Source of the DNA: Algoriphagus sp.
GTDB taxonomy: Bacteria; Bacteroidota; Bacteroidia; Cytophagales; Cyclobacteriaceae
Reading direction: 5' to 3'
Assembly: GCA_023255285.1 (NCBI GenBank)
Contig: JALRIY010000002.1
Location: forward strand, 1-35,071
DNA length: 35,071 nucleotides
Shown: piece by piece, positions 15,384 to 22,002 of the stretch
Layout: each line of letters begins with the position of its first letter
Position numbering within the stretch: the first letter of the stretch is position 1
The notes under the pieces: model-generated
What the model was told of the DNA's origin: nothing
Databases searched by the model: none
The model's input: only the letters and a program-made list of their open reading frames with translations
Made by a program: the position numbers and the translations under genes

Positions 15384-16202
15384 ATGAAGAAAAAGCAGCT
15401 TATTCTAATTGGAGTCGGAGTACTCACAGTTGCTAGCTTGTATCTATTACCAAAGGTAGTAGTAGACAACGAGGCTACTGGAGCTAAAATGGAGTCAGAG
15501 GCAACTGCTTCTACTTCTATTTCCGAATCGCATACGAATGAGTTATCCTCCAAAAATAGAATTCAAGCGAATCAGTTGATTATCACTTTCCAAACGGCTC
15601 CAACCCAAGAAGAGAAAGTGACTGCGGCACAGATTTTAGCTGGGATTTATAAAGAGGAAGGGATATTTGATAGTGCTGCTTACTATTGGTCTGAAGCGAG
15701 TACCCTTTTGCCAAGTGATTTATTTATTGCCGAGGAAGCGGGAAAGGCAAATTACGATGCTTTTTCTTTTGCCTTGGACAAAAACAAAGTAGAAGCCCTG
15801 GCAGACAAAACCAGGAGCTTTCTTAGTAGGGTGTTGGAAAAAGATCCCACCCGTTTGGATTTGAAATCTAAAATAGCCATGACCTATGTCTCTTCGTCGA
15901 ATCCCATGCAAGGAATCACCTTATTGCGTGAGATATTGGAAGAGGATCCGAAAAATGAAGAAGGCTTATTTAATATGGGAATTCTTTCCATGCAGTCGGG
16001 TCAATACGAACGTGCTATTCTTCGGTTTGAAGAGTTGGTACAGTTCCATCCTCAAAATATCCAAGGTCAATTTTATCTTGGGGTAAGCTATTTCGAGTCC
16101 AAAGAAAAAAATAAAGCGAAAGCACAGTTTGAGCTAGTGAAGAACATGACCGAAGATCCTATGATTTTAGGAAGTATTCAAGGCTACTTAGACCAGCTAT
16201 AA
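15384..16202 (+). CDS. TPR-repeat protein with N-terminal membrane anchor
   Basis: 272-aa protein with an N-terminal membrane segment (LILIGVGVLTVASLYLLPKV, residues 5-24), then a Ser/Thr/Glu-rich linker and helical tetratricopeptide repeats covering roughly 60-270. Clear repeat units include EKVTAAQILAGIYKEEGIFDSAAYYWSEA, EEGLFNMGILSMQSGQYERAILRFEELVQFHP and IQGQFYLGVSYFESKEKNKAKAQFELVK. TPRs are protein-interaction scaffolds; the partner is unknown. The location between HU and the mS38-like/RNase G genes recurs in Bacteroidota, to my recollection, which hints at a link with RNA processing or the ribosome, but that is inference. Strand, spacing (15 bp after HU) and a good ATG support an operon. 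Confidence 0.85.
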   Translation: MKKKQLILIGVGVLTVASLYLLPKVVVDNEATGAKMESEATASTSISESHTNELSSKNRIQANQLIITFQTAPTQEEKVTAAQILAGIYKEEGIFDSAAYYWSEASTLLPSDLFIAEEAGKANYDAFSFALDKNKVEALADKTRSFLSRVLEKDPTRLDLKSKIAMTYVSSSNPMQGITLLREILEEDPKNEEGLFNMGILSMQSGQYERAILRFEELVQFHPQNIQGQFYLGVSYFESKEKNKAKAQFELVKNMTEDPMILGSIQGYLDQL

Positions 16203-16232
16203 CAAATTATCAACACTTTAAATTGTACAACT

Positions 16233-16322
16233 ATGCCTTGCGGTAAGAAAAGAAAAAGACATAAGATCGCTACGCACAAGCGTAAGAAGAGACTAAGAAA
16301 AAACAGACATAAGAAGAAGTAA
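16233..16322 (+). CDS. 29-aa AURKAIP1/COX24-domain (mS38-like) basic protein
   Basis: This small gene is absent from the supplied ORF track. ATG at 16233 opens MPCGKKRKRHKIATHKRKKR, continues with LRKNRHKKK and ends with TAA at 16320-16322: 29 residues, more than half of them Lys, Arg or His. I recognise it as the short bacterial form of the AURKAIP1/COX24 domain found across Bacteroidota; in mitochondria this domain is ribosomal protein mS38. A ribosomal or ribosome-associated role is therefore likely but inferred. It lies 30 bp after the TPR gene and 60 bp before rng. The codons are strongly biased to AAG/AAA/CGT/AGA, and an ORF of this composition would be unlikely by chance. Annotation pipelines with a minimum ORF length would miss it. 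Confidence 0.87.
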   Translation: MPCGKKRKRHKIATHKRKKRLRKNRHKKK

Positions 16323-16382
16323 TTCCTTCTTTTTGAGCTAGTAGAAGTAAAGTACGTTCATTAACAGTAGTTTAAAGAAAAT

Positions 16383-17954
16383 TTGAGTACGGAATTGTTA
16401 ATCGATTCTGCTCAAAATGGAAGTCGAATAGCCTTATTGCAAGAAAAGCAGCTGGTAGAGCTCCATTCCGAAGGGATGGATAACCAGTTTAAGGTGGGCG
16501 ACATTTATTTGGGTACGGTCCGCAAAATTGTCAATGGCCTCAATGCCGCGTTTATCGACGTTGGCTATGAAAAAGATGGCTTTTTGCATTACCAAGACCT
16601 TGGTCCAAATAGTAATAGCTTGTTCAAGTTTACCAAAATGGTACGCAACAACAACTATTCCAACCACCTGTTGAAGGGCTTTGAAAACGAACCAGAAATA
16701 GAAAAAGTCGGGAAAATCGACAAAATTCTAGCGAAAACCAATCAGGTATTGGTGCAAGTTGTCAAAGAACCTATCTCAACTAAAGGCCCTAGACTATCCT
16801 GTGAGCTCTCTCTACCCGGGCGATATCTCGTGCTTGTTCCCTTCTCTGACACCGTCAATGTGTCCAAGAAGATACGCAGCAACGAAGAGCGCAAAAGGCT
16901 GCTCAGACTAATCAATTCGATCAAACCTGCCAACTTTGGAGTAATCATCCGAACCGTGGCCGAAGGACAGTCCGTGACGGAACTGGATAAAGACCTTCGA
17001 AATCTTCTCACCAATTGGGAAGAGGGTATGAGCAAATTGCTGAAAGCCAAAAGTCGGGACAAAATCATTGGAGAGATGAGTATGGCTTCCTCACTTGTGA
17101 GAGACCTACTCAACGAATCATTCGATGCAATCACCGTAGAAGAAGAATCTACTTACGATCAGATCCGTTCCTACATCAGGTCTATAGCGCCTGAAAAAGA
17201 AAAAATTGTCAAACTTTACAACGGTAAAGTCAAGCTATTTGAAAGTTTTGGAATCGAAAAGCAAATCAAAAGCTTGTTTGGACAGTCCGTAAGCCTACCC
17301 CAGGGTGGCTATGTGATTATAGAGCACACCGAAGCCCTGCACGTCATTGACGTCAATAGTGGCAACAAGTCCAACCAAGAAAGTGACCAGGAATCTACAG
17401 CACTTAAAACCAACCTGGTGGCTGCTAAAGAAATTGCTAGACAGCTCCGCCTCCGTGATATGGGAGGTATTATCGTGGTCGATTTTATCGACATGAAAAA
17501 AGCCGAAAACAAAAAGGCAATTTTCGATGCCATGATGCTGGAGATGAAATTTGACAGATCCAAGCATACCGTTTTGCCCTTAAGCAAATTTGGGCTAATG
17601 CAAATCACCCGACAGCGCGTGCGTCCTGAAGTCAATATTGTGACCAAGGAAACCTGCCCTGCTTGCAATGGTACCGGCAAAATCCAAGCGTCTATTCTAG
17701 TCGCTGATAAGTTGGAAAAGGATTTGGAGCACATGGCCACCATCCAAAACGTGGATAAAATCCACATCGGCTTGCATCCTTATCTGCACGCCTACTTTAC
17801 CACTGGCCTGATTAGCCGACGTGTAAAGTGGTTTTTTAAATATTACAAATGGATAAAACTGATCAAAGATTCTTCGCTACCCGTGACGGAATACAGATTT
17901 CTAGATGAATCTGGAGAAGAAATTGAATTAAAAGTAAAAAGCGAGACTGAGTAA
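16383..17954 (+). CDS. rng: Ribonuclease E/G family endoribonuclease
   Basis: Single-strand-specific endoribonuclease for rRNA maturation and mRNA decay. The 523-aa protein has an N-terminal S1-type RNA-binding domain (VGDIYLGTVRKIVNGLNAAFIDVGYEKDGFL, about 37-70), the RNase H-like/DNase I-like catalytic core with Mg-binding D323 (LHVIDVNSG) and D367 (IVVDFIDM), and the Zn-link CPACNGTG (C425/C428). The spacing of these residues (44 and 58) matches that of E. coli RNase E (D303, D346, C404). There is no long C-terminal degradosome scaffold, so it is the short RNase G form. The start is TTG, giving the usual MSTELLIDSAQNGSRIALL N-terminus; no ATG fits. Base composition is somewhat richer in G+C than its neighbours. 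A terminator stem overlaps the stop codon. Confidence 0.95.
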   Translation: MSTELLIDSAQNGSRIALLQEKQLVELHSEGMDNQFKVGDIYLGTVRKIVNGLNAAFIDVGYEKDGFLHYQDLGPNSNSLFKFTKMVRNNNYSNHLLKGFENEPEIEKVGKIDKILAKTNQVLVQVVKEPISTKGPRLSCELSLPGRYLVLVPFSDTVNVSKKIRSNEERKRLLRLINSIKPANFGVIIRTVAEGQSVTELDKDLRNLLTNWEEGMSKLLKAKSRDKIIGEMSMASSLVRDLLNESFDAITVEEESTYDQIRSYIRSIAPEKEKIVKLYNGKVKLFESFGIEKQIKSLFGQSVSLPQGGYVIIEHTEALHVIDVNSGNKSNQESDQESTALKTNLVAAKEIARQLRLRDMGGIIVVDFIDMKKAENKKAIFDAMMLEMKFDRSKHTVLPLSKFGLMQITRQRVRPEVNIVTKETCPACNGTGKIQASILVADKLEKDLEHMATIQNVDKIHIGLHPYLHAYFTTGLISRRVKWFFKYYKWIKLIKDSSLPVTEYRFLDESGEEIELKVKSETE

Positions 17955-17971
17955 GTCTCGCTTTTTTTTAT
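17939..17971 (+). terminator. Intrinsic terminator overlapping the rng stop codon
   Basis: GCGAGACT (17941-17948) and AGTCTCGC (17954-17961) form an 8-bp perfect stem with loop GAGTA, followed by a run of T. The TAA of rng (17952-17954) lies in the loop and first base of the 3' arm, so the 5' arm is coding sequence. Confidence 0.93.
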
Positions 17972-17994
17972 GGTTTTGTGAACAAGAGATTCGG

Positions 17995-18339
17995 TTAAAA
18001 GGGGAGTTTGTCCTCGTCTGAAGCTTCGTAAAAAGTATCTACATCAGGAGGGCCTACTGGCAGTCCTCCACCCTGGCTGCGGTCTACCTTGTAGGCTTTT
18101 ACCTCAGTGTACCAGCGCCCATTGTATTCCCTGCTTTCTACATCTATTCCAAGGGTAACTTGCTCCCCTACTTTCAAGCCAAACTGGTCTATTTTATCCC
18201 CCCAGATGGAAACACATACTTTTTTGGGATATTGACCTCCTGTTTCGACAATATATTCTTGCTTGCGCCAAGCATTTCCACTTTTTGAGCTCCCACTCAC
18301 TTCCGGTAATAGGGAGGTTACTTTTCCACTTAAATCCAT
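17995..18339 (-). CDS. DUF3127 protein with SSB-like C-terminal tip
   Basis: 114-aa protein of the DUF3127 family, widespread in Bacteroidota and of unknown function. It begins MDLSGKVTSLLPEVSG and continues with a compact beta-rich stretch (WRKQEYIVETGGQYPKKVCV, VGEQVTLGIDVESREYNGRWY, TEVKAYKVDRS) compatible with an OB-type fold, then a short Gly/Pro linker and a C-terminus DEDKLPF. That tip closely resembles the SSB tail seen in this same window (DDDLPF). Gene position: convergent with rng (3' ends 40 bp apart), no operon partner. An ssDNA- or RNA-associated role is inference from the predicted fold and tail. The family assignment is from recognition, not from a search. Confidence 0.85.
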   Translation of the reverse strand: MDLSGKVTSLLPEVSGSSKSGNAWRKQEYIVETGGQYPKKVCVSIWGDKIDQFGLKVGEQVTLGIDVESREYNGRWYTEVKAYKVDRSQGGGLPVGPPDVDTFYEASDEDKLPF

Positions 18340-18698
18340 TCTTCTTTTTTCTAATTAAGAGTACGAAGGTAAGCAAAGCCTTTTACTTTTTTCAAACCTT
18401 CATTTTCATCTTTTTGTTAGGAGCATTTCCTGAATTCGCGGCAAATACACATCTACTCCAAAATCTGAGTTTCCATAACAAATAAAAATACGAAATTAAT
18501 ACAAAAAATAAAATAAAATATAATAAATAACATAAAATACAATATTAATTAGCGAAACTTAAAAATAAGTTGCCTATTTTAATTATTTGGCCTTAGTTTT
18601 GAGCCCTTTTAAAAATAATTTCTAAGCGTTTACTCATCTTTTCACCTAACCCGATACTATGGCCTAGACTTTTACGTTGTATATAAACCAACTTAAAA
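18340..18698. other. AT-rich divergent intergenic region upstream of the ECF sigma factor
   Basis: No gene is supported. The middle (18480-18560) is almost pure A/T. A small perfect hairpin AACTTA-aaaa-TAAGTT lies at 18556-18571. Nothing matches a complete TAnnTTTG promoter; TACGTTGT, about 20 bases before the sigma-factor ATG, is the nearest approach. The region must contain the start signals of both the DUF3127 gene (-) and the sigma-factor gene (+). Confidence 0.4.
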
Positions 18699-19301
18699 AT
18701 GAGTAAGCAATTAGGTCCAGATGACAGTGTGTTGATCACCTTGTATCGCAATGGCAATGAAGCTGCCTTTAATCAATTAGTAGATCGGTATCAGAGTAAG
18801 GTATTTACTACACTCTTTTTGATTGTAAAAGATCAAGATGTAGCAGAAGACTTGCTACAAGATGTTTTTGTTAAGGTAATCCATACCTTGAATTCAGACA
18901 AGTACAACGAAGAGGGTAAATTTCAGCCTTGGTTGCTGCGCATTGCACATAACCTCGCCATCGATCACTTTAGAAAGGCTAAAAGATACCCGACCATCCT
19001 CTTGGAAGATGGGAGCAATCTACTTAATTCCCTAAACTTTGCTTCAGAGTCTTCTGAGCAGCAGCAGATCAAGGAAGAAACCTTGGTTTGGGTGCGTAAT
19101 TTGATTGATGAGCTTCCAGAGGCACAGAAAGAAGTAGTTATTATGCGGCATTACTTAGACTTGAGTTTTCAGGAAATTGCCGAACAGACTGGCGTCAGTA
19201 TAAATACAGCTTTGGGAAGGATGCGCTATGCACTCAACCATATTCGAAAAAAAATGAAACAACAAACTAGTGCCTATGCAAAAACAATTTACCCCAAATG
19301 A
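18699..19301 (+). CDS. ECF-type RNA polymerase sigma-70 factor
   Basis: Alternative sigma factor of the extracytoplasmic-function type, directing RNA polymerase to a specific promoter set. The 200-aa protein contains region 2 (FNQLVDRYQSKVFTTLFLIV then AEDLLQDVFVKVI, about 24-65, and FQPWLLRIAHNLAIDHFRKAKR, 76-97) and region 4 with the helix-turn-helix for the -35 element (LPEAQKEVVIMRHYLDLSF then EIAEQTGVSINTALGRMRYA, about 139-180). Length is normal and no extra domain is present. The 3' end overlaps the next ORF by 32 bp in another frame, a strong sign of translational coupling with a small partner. The target regulon cannot be read from this window. The stimulus is unknown because no membrane anti-sigma factor is nearby. 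Confidence 0.94.
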   Translation: MSKQLGPDDSVLITLYRNGNEAAFNQLVDRYQSKVFTTLFLIVKDQDVAEDLLQDVFVKVIHTLNSDKYNEEGKFQPWLLRIAHNLAIDHFRKAKRYPTILLEDGSNLLNSLNFASESSEQQQIKEETLVWVRNLIDELPEAQKEVVIMRHYLDLSFQEIAEQTGVSINTALGRMRYALNHIRKKMKQQTSAYAKTIYPK

Positions 19302-19509
19302 CCTGATCAGATATATCTATCAGGAAATGCCGGAGGTAGAACAAGAACTCTTAATGCAAGCCTTGCACAGCGATAATGCCTTGATGCAAGAATATATTCA
19401 ACTGCTGAGCACCGTGGAGTTTTTGGAGCAAGTCAACTTGCAACCTTCCGAAAAAGTAGTGAAAGCCATTAAAAAAATGGCTCAGTCTACGAGACTTCCA
19501 CAAGTCTGA
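19270..19509 (+). CDS. 79-aa protein overlapping the ECF sigma gene, candidate cytoplasmic anti-sigma or modulator
   Basis: 79-aa soluble, predicted all-helical protein (KQFTPNDLIRYIYQEMPEVE, then ALMQEYIQLLSTVEFLEQV and EKVVKAIKKMAQ). It has no transmembrane segment and no zinc ligands (no Cys or His pair), so it is not a ZAS-type membrane anti-sigma factor. The N-terminal helical part, in which a conserved-looking D-L-I-R-Y-x-Y precedes an acidic stretch, resembles the sigma-binding N-terminal helices of Bacteroidota anti-sigma factors, and I recall similar short proteins next to ECF genes. ATG at 19270 lies inside the sigma gene; a second ATG at 19276 is possible. A terminator follows directly, so these two genes form a complete unit. 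Function is inference from context. Confidence 0.75.
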   Translation: MPMQKQFTPNDLIRYIYQEMPEVEQELLMQALHSDNALMQEYIQLLSTVEFLEQVNLQPSEKVVKAIKKMAQSTRLPQV

Positions 19510-19517
19510 ACTAAGGT

Positions 19518-19546
19518 AACCCCGCATTTTGGCGGGGTTTTCTTTT
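19518..19546 (+). terminator. Intrinsic terminator of the sigma-factor unit
   Basis: AACCCCGC (19518-19525) and GCGGGGTT (19532-19539) form an 8-bp perfect stem with loop ATTTTG, followed by TTTCTTTT. It lies 9 bp after the stop codon of the 79-aa gene. Confidence 0.93.
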
Positions 19547-19635
19547 GCTATACTTATCCTAGCATTTTTTTCGTGGGATGCCCCAGTTGATTTTTGTGAG
19601 TAGCCGATTTTTCACAAGTAACTCGAGAAATTAGG

Positions 19636-19692
19636 TGATGAAGTTCAGTTGCCTGAGCTGTGGTCTATGGACCATTTAAAACCACTTCATCA
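19636..19692. repeat. Nested inverted repeat overlapping the 3' end of the aldehyde dehydrogenase gene
   Basis: TGATGAAGT (19636-19644) pairs perfectly with ACTTCATCA (19684-19692). Between them TGGTC (19661-19665) pairs with GACCA (19670-19674) around loop TATG, and a weaker TCAG/CTGA pair precedes it. The right arm encodes the last codons of the dehydrogenase and its stop lies inside. It may act as a transcript 3'-end structure; there is no T-tract. Confidence 0.45.
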
Positions 19693-21097
19693 TTGTAGCA
19701 ATCAACTTCTTAACACGAATGCCGTATGGTGGACGCAATAAGGTAACGTTATTGAATCCAATACGCTGTTTCAATACGCCCTTTTCATTGCTAAAGGCCA
19801 AAAAGCCGTACTTGCCGTGAGACTTGCCAATCCCACTGTTATTGACCCCTCCAAAAGGGAGTTCACTATGCAGAAAATGAAGCACGCAATCGTTGATAAC
19901 CACATTTCCAGAACTAGTCTCAGTCATTACCCGCTTTGCTTGCATCTCGTCTTTGCCAAAAAAGTAGAGTGCCAATGGCTTGGGTTGGGATTGGATCAGT
20001 GCTAGGGCATCGTTGAGATGACTGTAAGTGACAATTGGTAGGATAGGACCAAAAATTTCCTCTTTGAAGACGAGCATGTCTTCGCGAATAGCTGAAATCA
20101 AGGTAGGTGCTACATACCTGGATGCTTCATCCAACTCTCCACCTGCTTCTACCTGAGCACCTTTTTGAAGTGCATCTTCCAATAACTCCCGAATTCGTTC
20201 AAAATGTCTTGCATTGATCAAACGAGCATAGTCCTGGCTTTGCATGATTCCCTTTCCATTGGTATCGTAGTAGCGAGTCAACACCTCGCACGCATGGCCG
20301 ATAAAGATTTCCTTTTTGTCCTCAGGCACTAGGATGTAATCTGGAGCAATGCAGGTTTGCCCGCAGTTAACAAACTTCCCCCAGATCAATTTTTCTGCAG
20401 CATCTTTTAGGTCAGCCGAAGTATCTAGAATTACGGGAGATTTACCTCCTAATTCCAGGGTCACCGAACTCAAATGTTGTGCAGCAGCACGCATCACAAT
20501 TTTTCCAATCGTTGGGCTCCCAGTAAAGAATATATGGTCAAAAGGCAAAGACAATAGTTCTGAGGCCACTTCTTTTTCTCCCAAGCAAACCGCTACTTCA
20601 TGAGGTGCAAAAAGTTCGCTCACGAGGTCCTGTACTAGCTGTGCAGTATGTGGTGCATGTTCTGAGGGTTTCAGAATGGCTGTACAACCTGCCGCTAGTG
20701 CAGCTACCAAAGGTCCAATGGCAAGGTTAAAGGGAAAGTTCCATGGAGATATCAACAAGGCTCTCCCTTTGGGTTCAGCTACGACAGAAGCAGAGGTTCC
20801 AAACATCGGCAATGGGGTCGGCTGAGATTGTGGTTTCATCCATGTTACCAAGTTTTTTAGGCAATATTTAATTTCTGCCGTGACTGGAAAGATTTCATTG
20901 AGATCAACTTCTGGCGCTGGTTTGTTGAAATCTAGCCACAGCGCTTCCCGAATAGCTTCTTGGTGGGAATTAATCCAATTTAACAACTTAATTAGCCGTT
21001 CCTTTCGTTCTTGCAGAGTGGACTTCCTCCAGGCTAATGCGGTGGGTAATTGACTAGCAAAAAGGTCAGAGGGGCTTGATGGAAGGGTAGAAAGCAT
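19676..21097 (-). CDS. NAD(P)-dependent aldehyde dehydrogenase (ALDH3-like)
   Basis: Oxidises aldehydes to carboxylic acids with NAD(P); cytoplasmic or membrane-associated, probably for detoxification or lipid-derived aldehydes. The 473-aa protein has the core motifs: SPWNFPFNLAIGPLVAAL (cofactor and oxyanion region with the catalytic Asn), KPSEHAPHTA, FFTGSPTIGKIVMRAAA (Rossmann), the general base Glu in LELGGKSPVIL, the nucleophile Cys in NCGQTCIAPDY and EEIFGPILPIV. The short N-terminus and the C-terminal SELPFGGVNNSGIGKSHGKYGF followed by a hydrophobic/basic tail (VKKLIATMMKWF) fit the ALDH3 (fatty/aromatic aldehyde) branch. ATG start. It lies 108 bp downstream of the rluF-type gene on the same strand. 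The exact substrate cannot be assigned. Confidence 0.92.
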   Translation of the reverse strand: MLSTLPSSPSDLFASQLPTALAWRKSTLQERKERLIKLLNWINSHQEAIREALWLDFNKPAPEVDLNEIFPVTAEIKYCLKNLVTWMKPQSQPTPLPMFGTSASVVAEPKGRALLISPWNFPFNLAIGPLVAALAAGCTAILKPSEHAPHTAQLVQDLVSELFAPHEVAVCLGEKEVASELLSLPFDHIFFTGSPTIGKIVMRAAAQHLSSVTLELGGKSPVILDTSADLKDAAEKLIWGKFVNCGQTCIAPDYILVPEDKKEIFIGHACEVLTRYYDTNGKGIMQSQDYARLINARHFERIRELLEDALQKGAQVEAGGELDEASRYVAPTLISAIREDMLVFKEEIFGPILPIVTYSHLNDALALIQSQPKPLALYFFGKDEMQAKRVMTETSSGNVVINDCVLHFLHSELPFGGVNNSGIGKSHGKYGFLAFSNEKGVLKQRIGFNNVTLLRPPYGIRVKKLIATMMKWF

Positions 21098-21205
21098 GGA
21101 TTGATGGGATAAAGTAGAGGTAAGCCTTTCACTAAGTCAAGTTACAAGAAAAATAGGATAGTTAGGAATAGCAGAATGTGCTCAGCAGATTGGAATAGCG
21201 AGCGT

Positions 21206-21934
21206 TTAGGTGGTTTTGGAACTGTCTTGGATGAGGAGATTGAGTTGAGTTAGTTCCTTTTCACTTAAATCTCTCCATTTGCCTACTGCTAGGTCCAACT
21301 GAATATGCATGATTCGAATCCGCTTTAGTTGGGTTACTTGGTAACCCAAATGAGCACACATTCGTCGAATCTGTCGATTTAAGCCTTGAGTGAGGATGAT
21401 CCGGAATTTAAACCGGTTGATTAACACTACGGTGCAAGGAGCAGTGATAGTACCTAGGATTGGAATACCCAAACTCATCTTTTGTACAAAGCTTGGGTGA
21501 AGGGGCTTGTCTACTGTTACCACATACTCCTTTTCATGGTTGTTTTTTGAACGGAGAATTTTATTAACAAGATCCCCTTCGCTCGTCAACAGAATCAAAC
21601 CCTCGCTGTCTTTGTCCAGTCTACCAATAGGAAAAATACGTTCAGAATGACCAATAAAATCGATGATGTTGTCTTTTTCTCCTAGGGTATCTGTTGTTGA
21701 AACAATACCTACGGGTTTATTAAAAGCAATGTAAACATGCTGCTGCTTTGGCTTTCCGATCAATTGCCCATCTACCCTAACTTCATCCGTGGGGAAGACT
21801 TGGGTGCCTAATTCTGGGATTTTTCCATTGATGGTGATTCGTTTTTGTTCTAAAAGACCATCTGCAGCTCTACGAGAGCAAAAACCGACTTCACTTAAGT
21901 ACTTGTTGATCCGAATAGAGGTGGGCTGGCTCAT
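21206..21934 (-). CDS. rluF: RluF-type 23S rRNA pseudouridine synthase
   Basis: Pseudouridine synthase of the RsuA/RluB/E/F group, converting a uridine to pseudouridine in large-subunit rRNA (position 2604 for E. coli RluF). From ATG 21932-21934 it has 242 aa: N-terminal S4 RNA-binding domain (IRINKYLSEVGFCSRRAADG, about 7-26), then YIAFNKPVGIVSTT, the catalytic D107 in IGRLDKDSEGLILL, NHEKEYVVTVD, and ILTQGLNRQIRRMCAHLGYQ, the latter being the RluF-type signature. Length is shorter than E. coli RluF (about 290 aa) because the C-terminal tail is missing. The ORF track uses a GTG four codons upstream. It lies between the M23 peptidase (68 bp upstream) and the aldehyde dehydrogenase. Choice of RluF over RluB is from the motif only. 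Confidence 0.86.
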   Translation of the reverse strand: MSQPTSIRINKYLSEVGFCSRRAADGLLEQKRITINGKIPELGTQVFPTDEVRVDGQLIGKPKQQHVYIAFNKPVGIVSTTDTLGEKDNIIDFIGHSERIFPIGRLDKDSEGLILLTSEGDLVNKILRSKNNHEKEYVVTVDKPLHPSFVQKMSLGIPILGTITAPCTVVLINRFKFRIILTQGLNRQIRRMCAHLGYQVTQLKRIRIMHIQLDLAVGKWRDLSEKELTQLNLLIQDSSKTT

Positions 21935-22002
21935 AGCTAAGTTCACTACCTAAACCTCTTAGTAGGGGAGGCAAACATGATTGAAAGATACAGTTTTTTA
22001 GA

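Noticed and set aside
17309-17767. 152-aa minus-strand ORF within rng
   Set aside because: Shadow of the RNase G catalytic domain on the opposite strand; Ser/Leu-rich translation typical of antisense frames.
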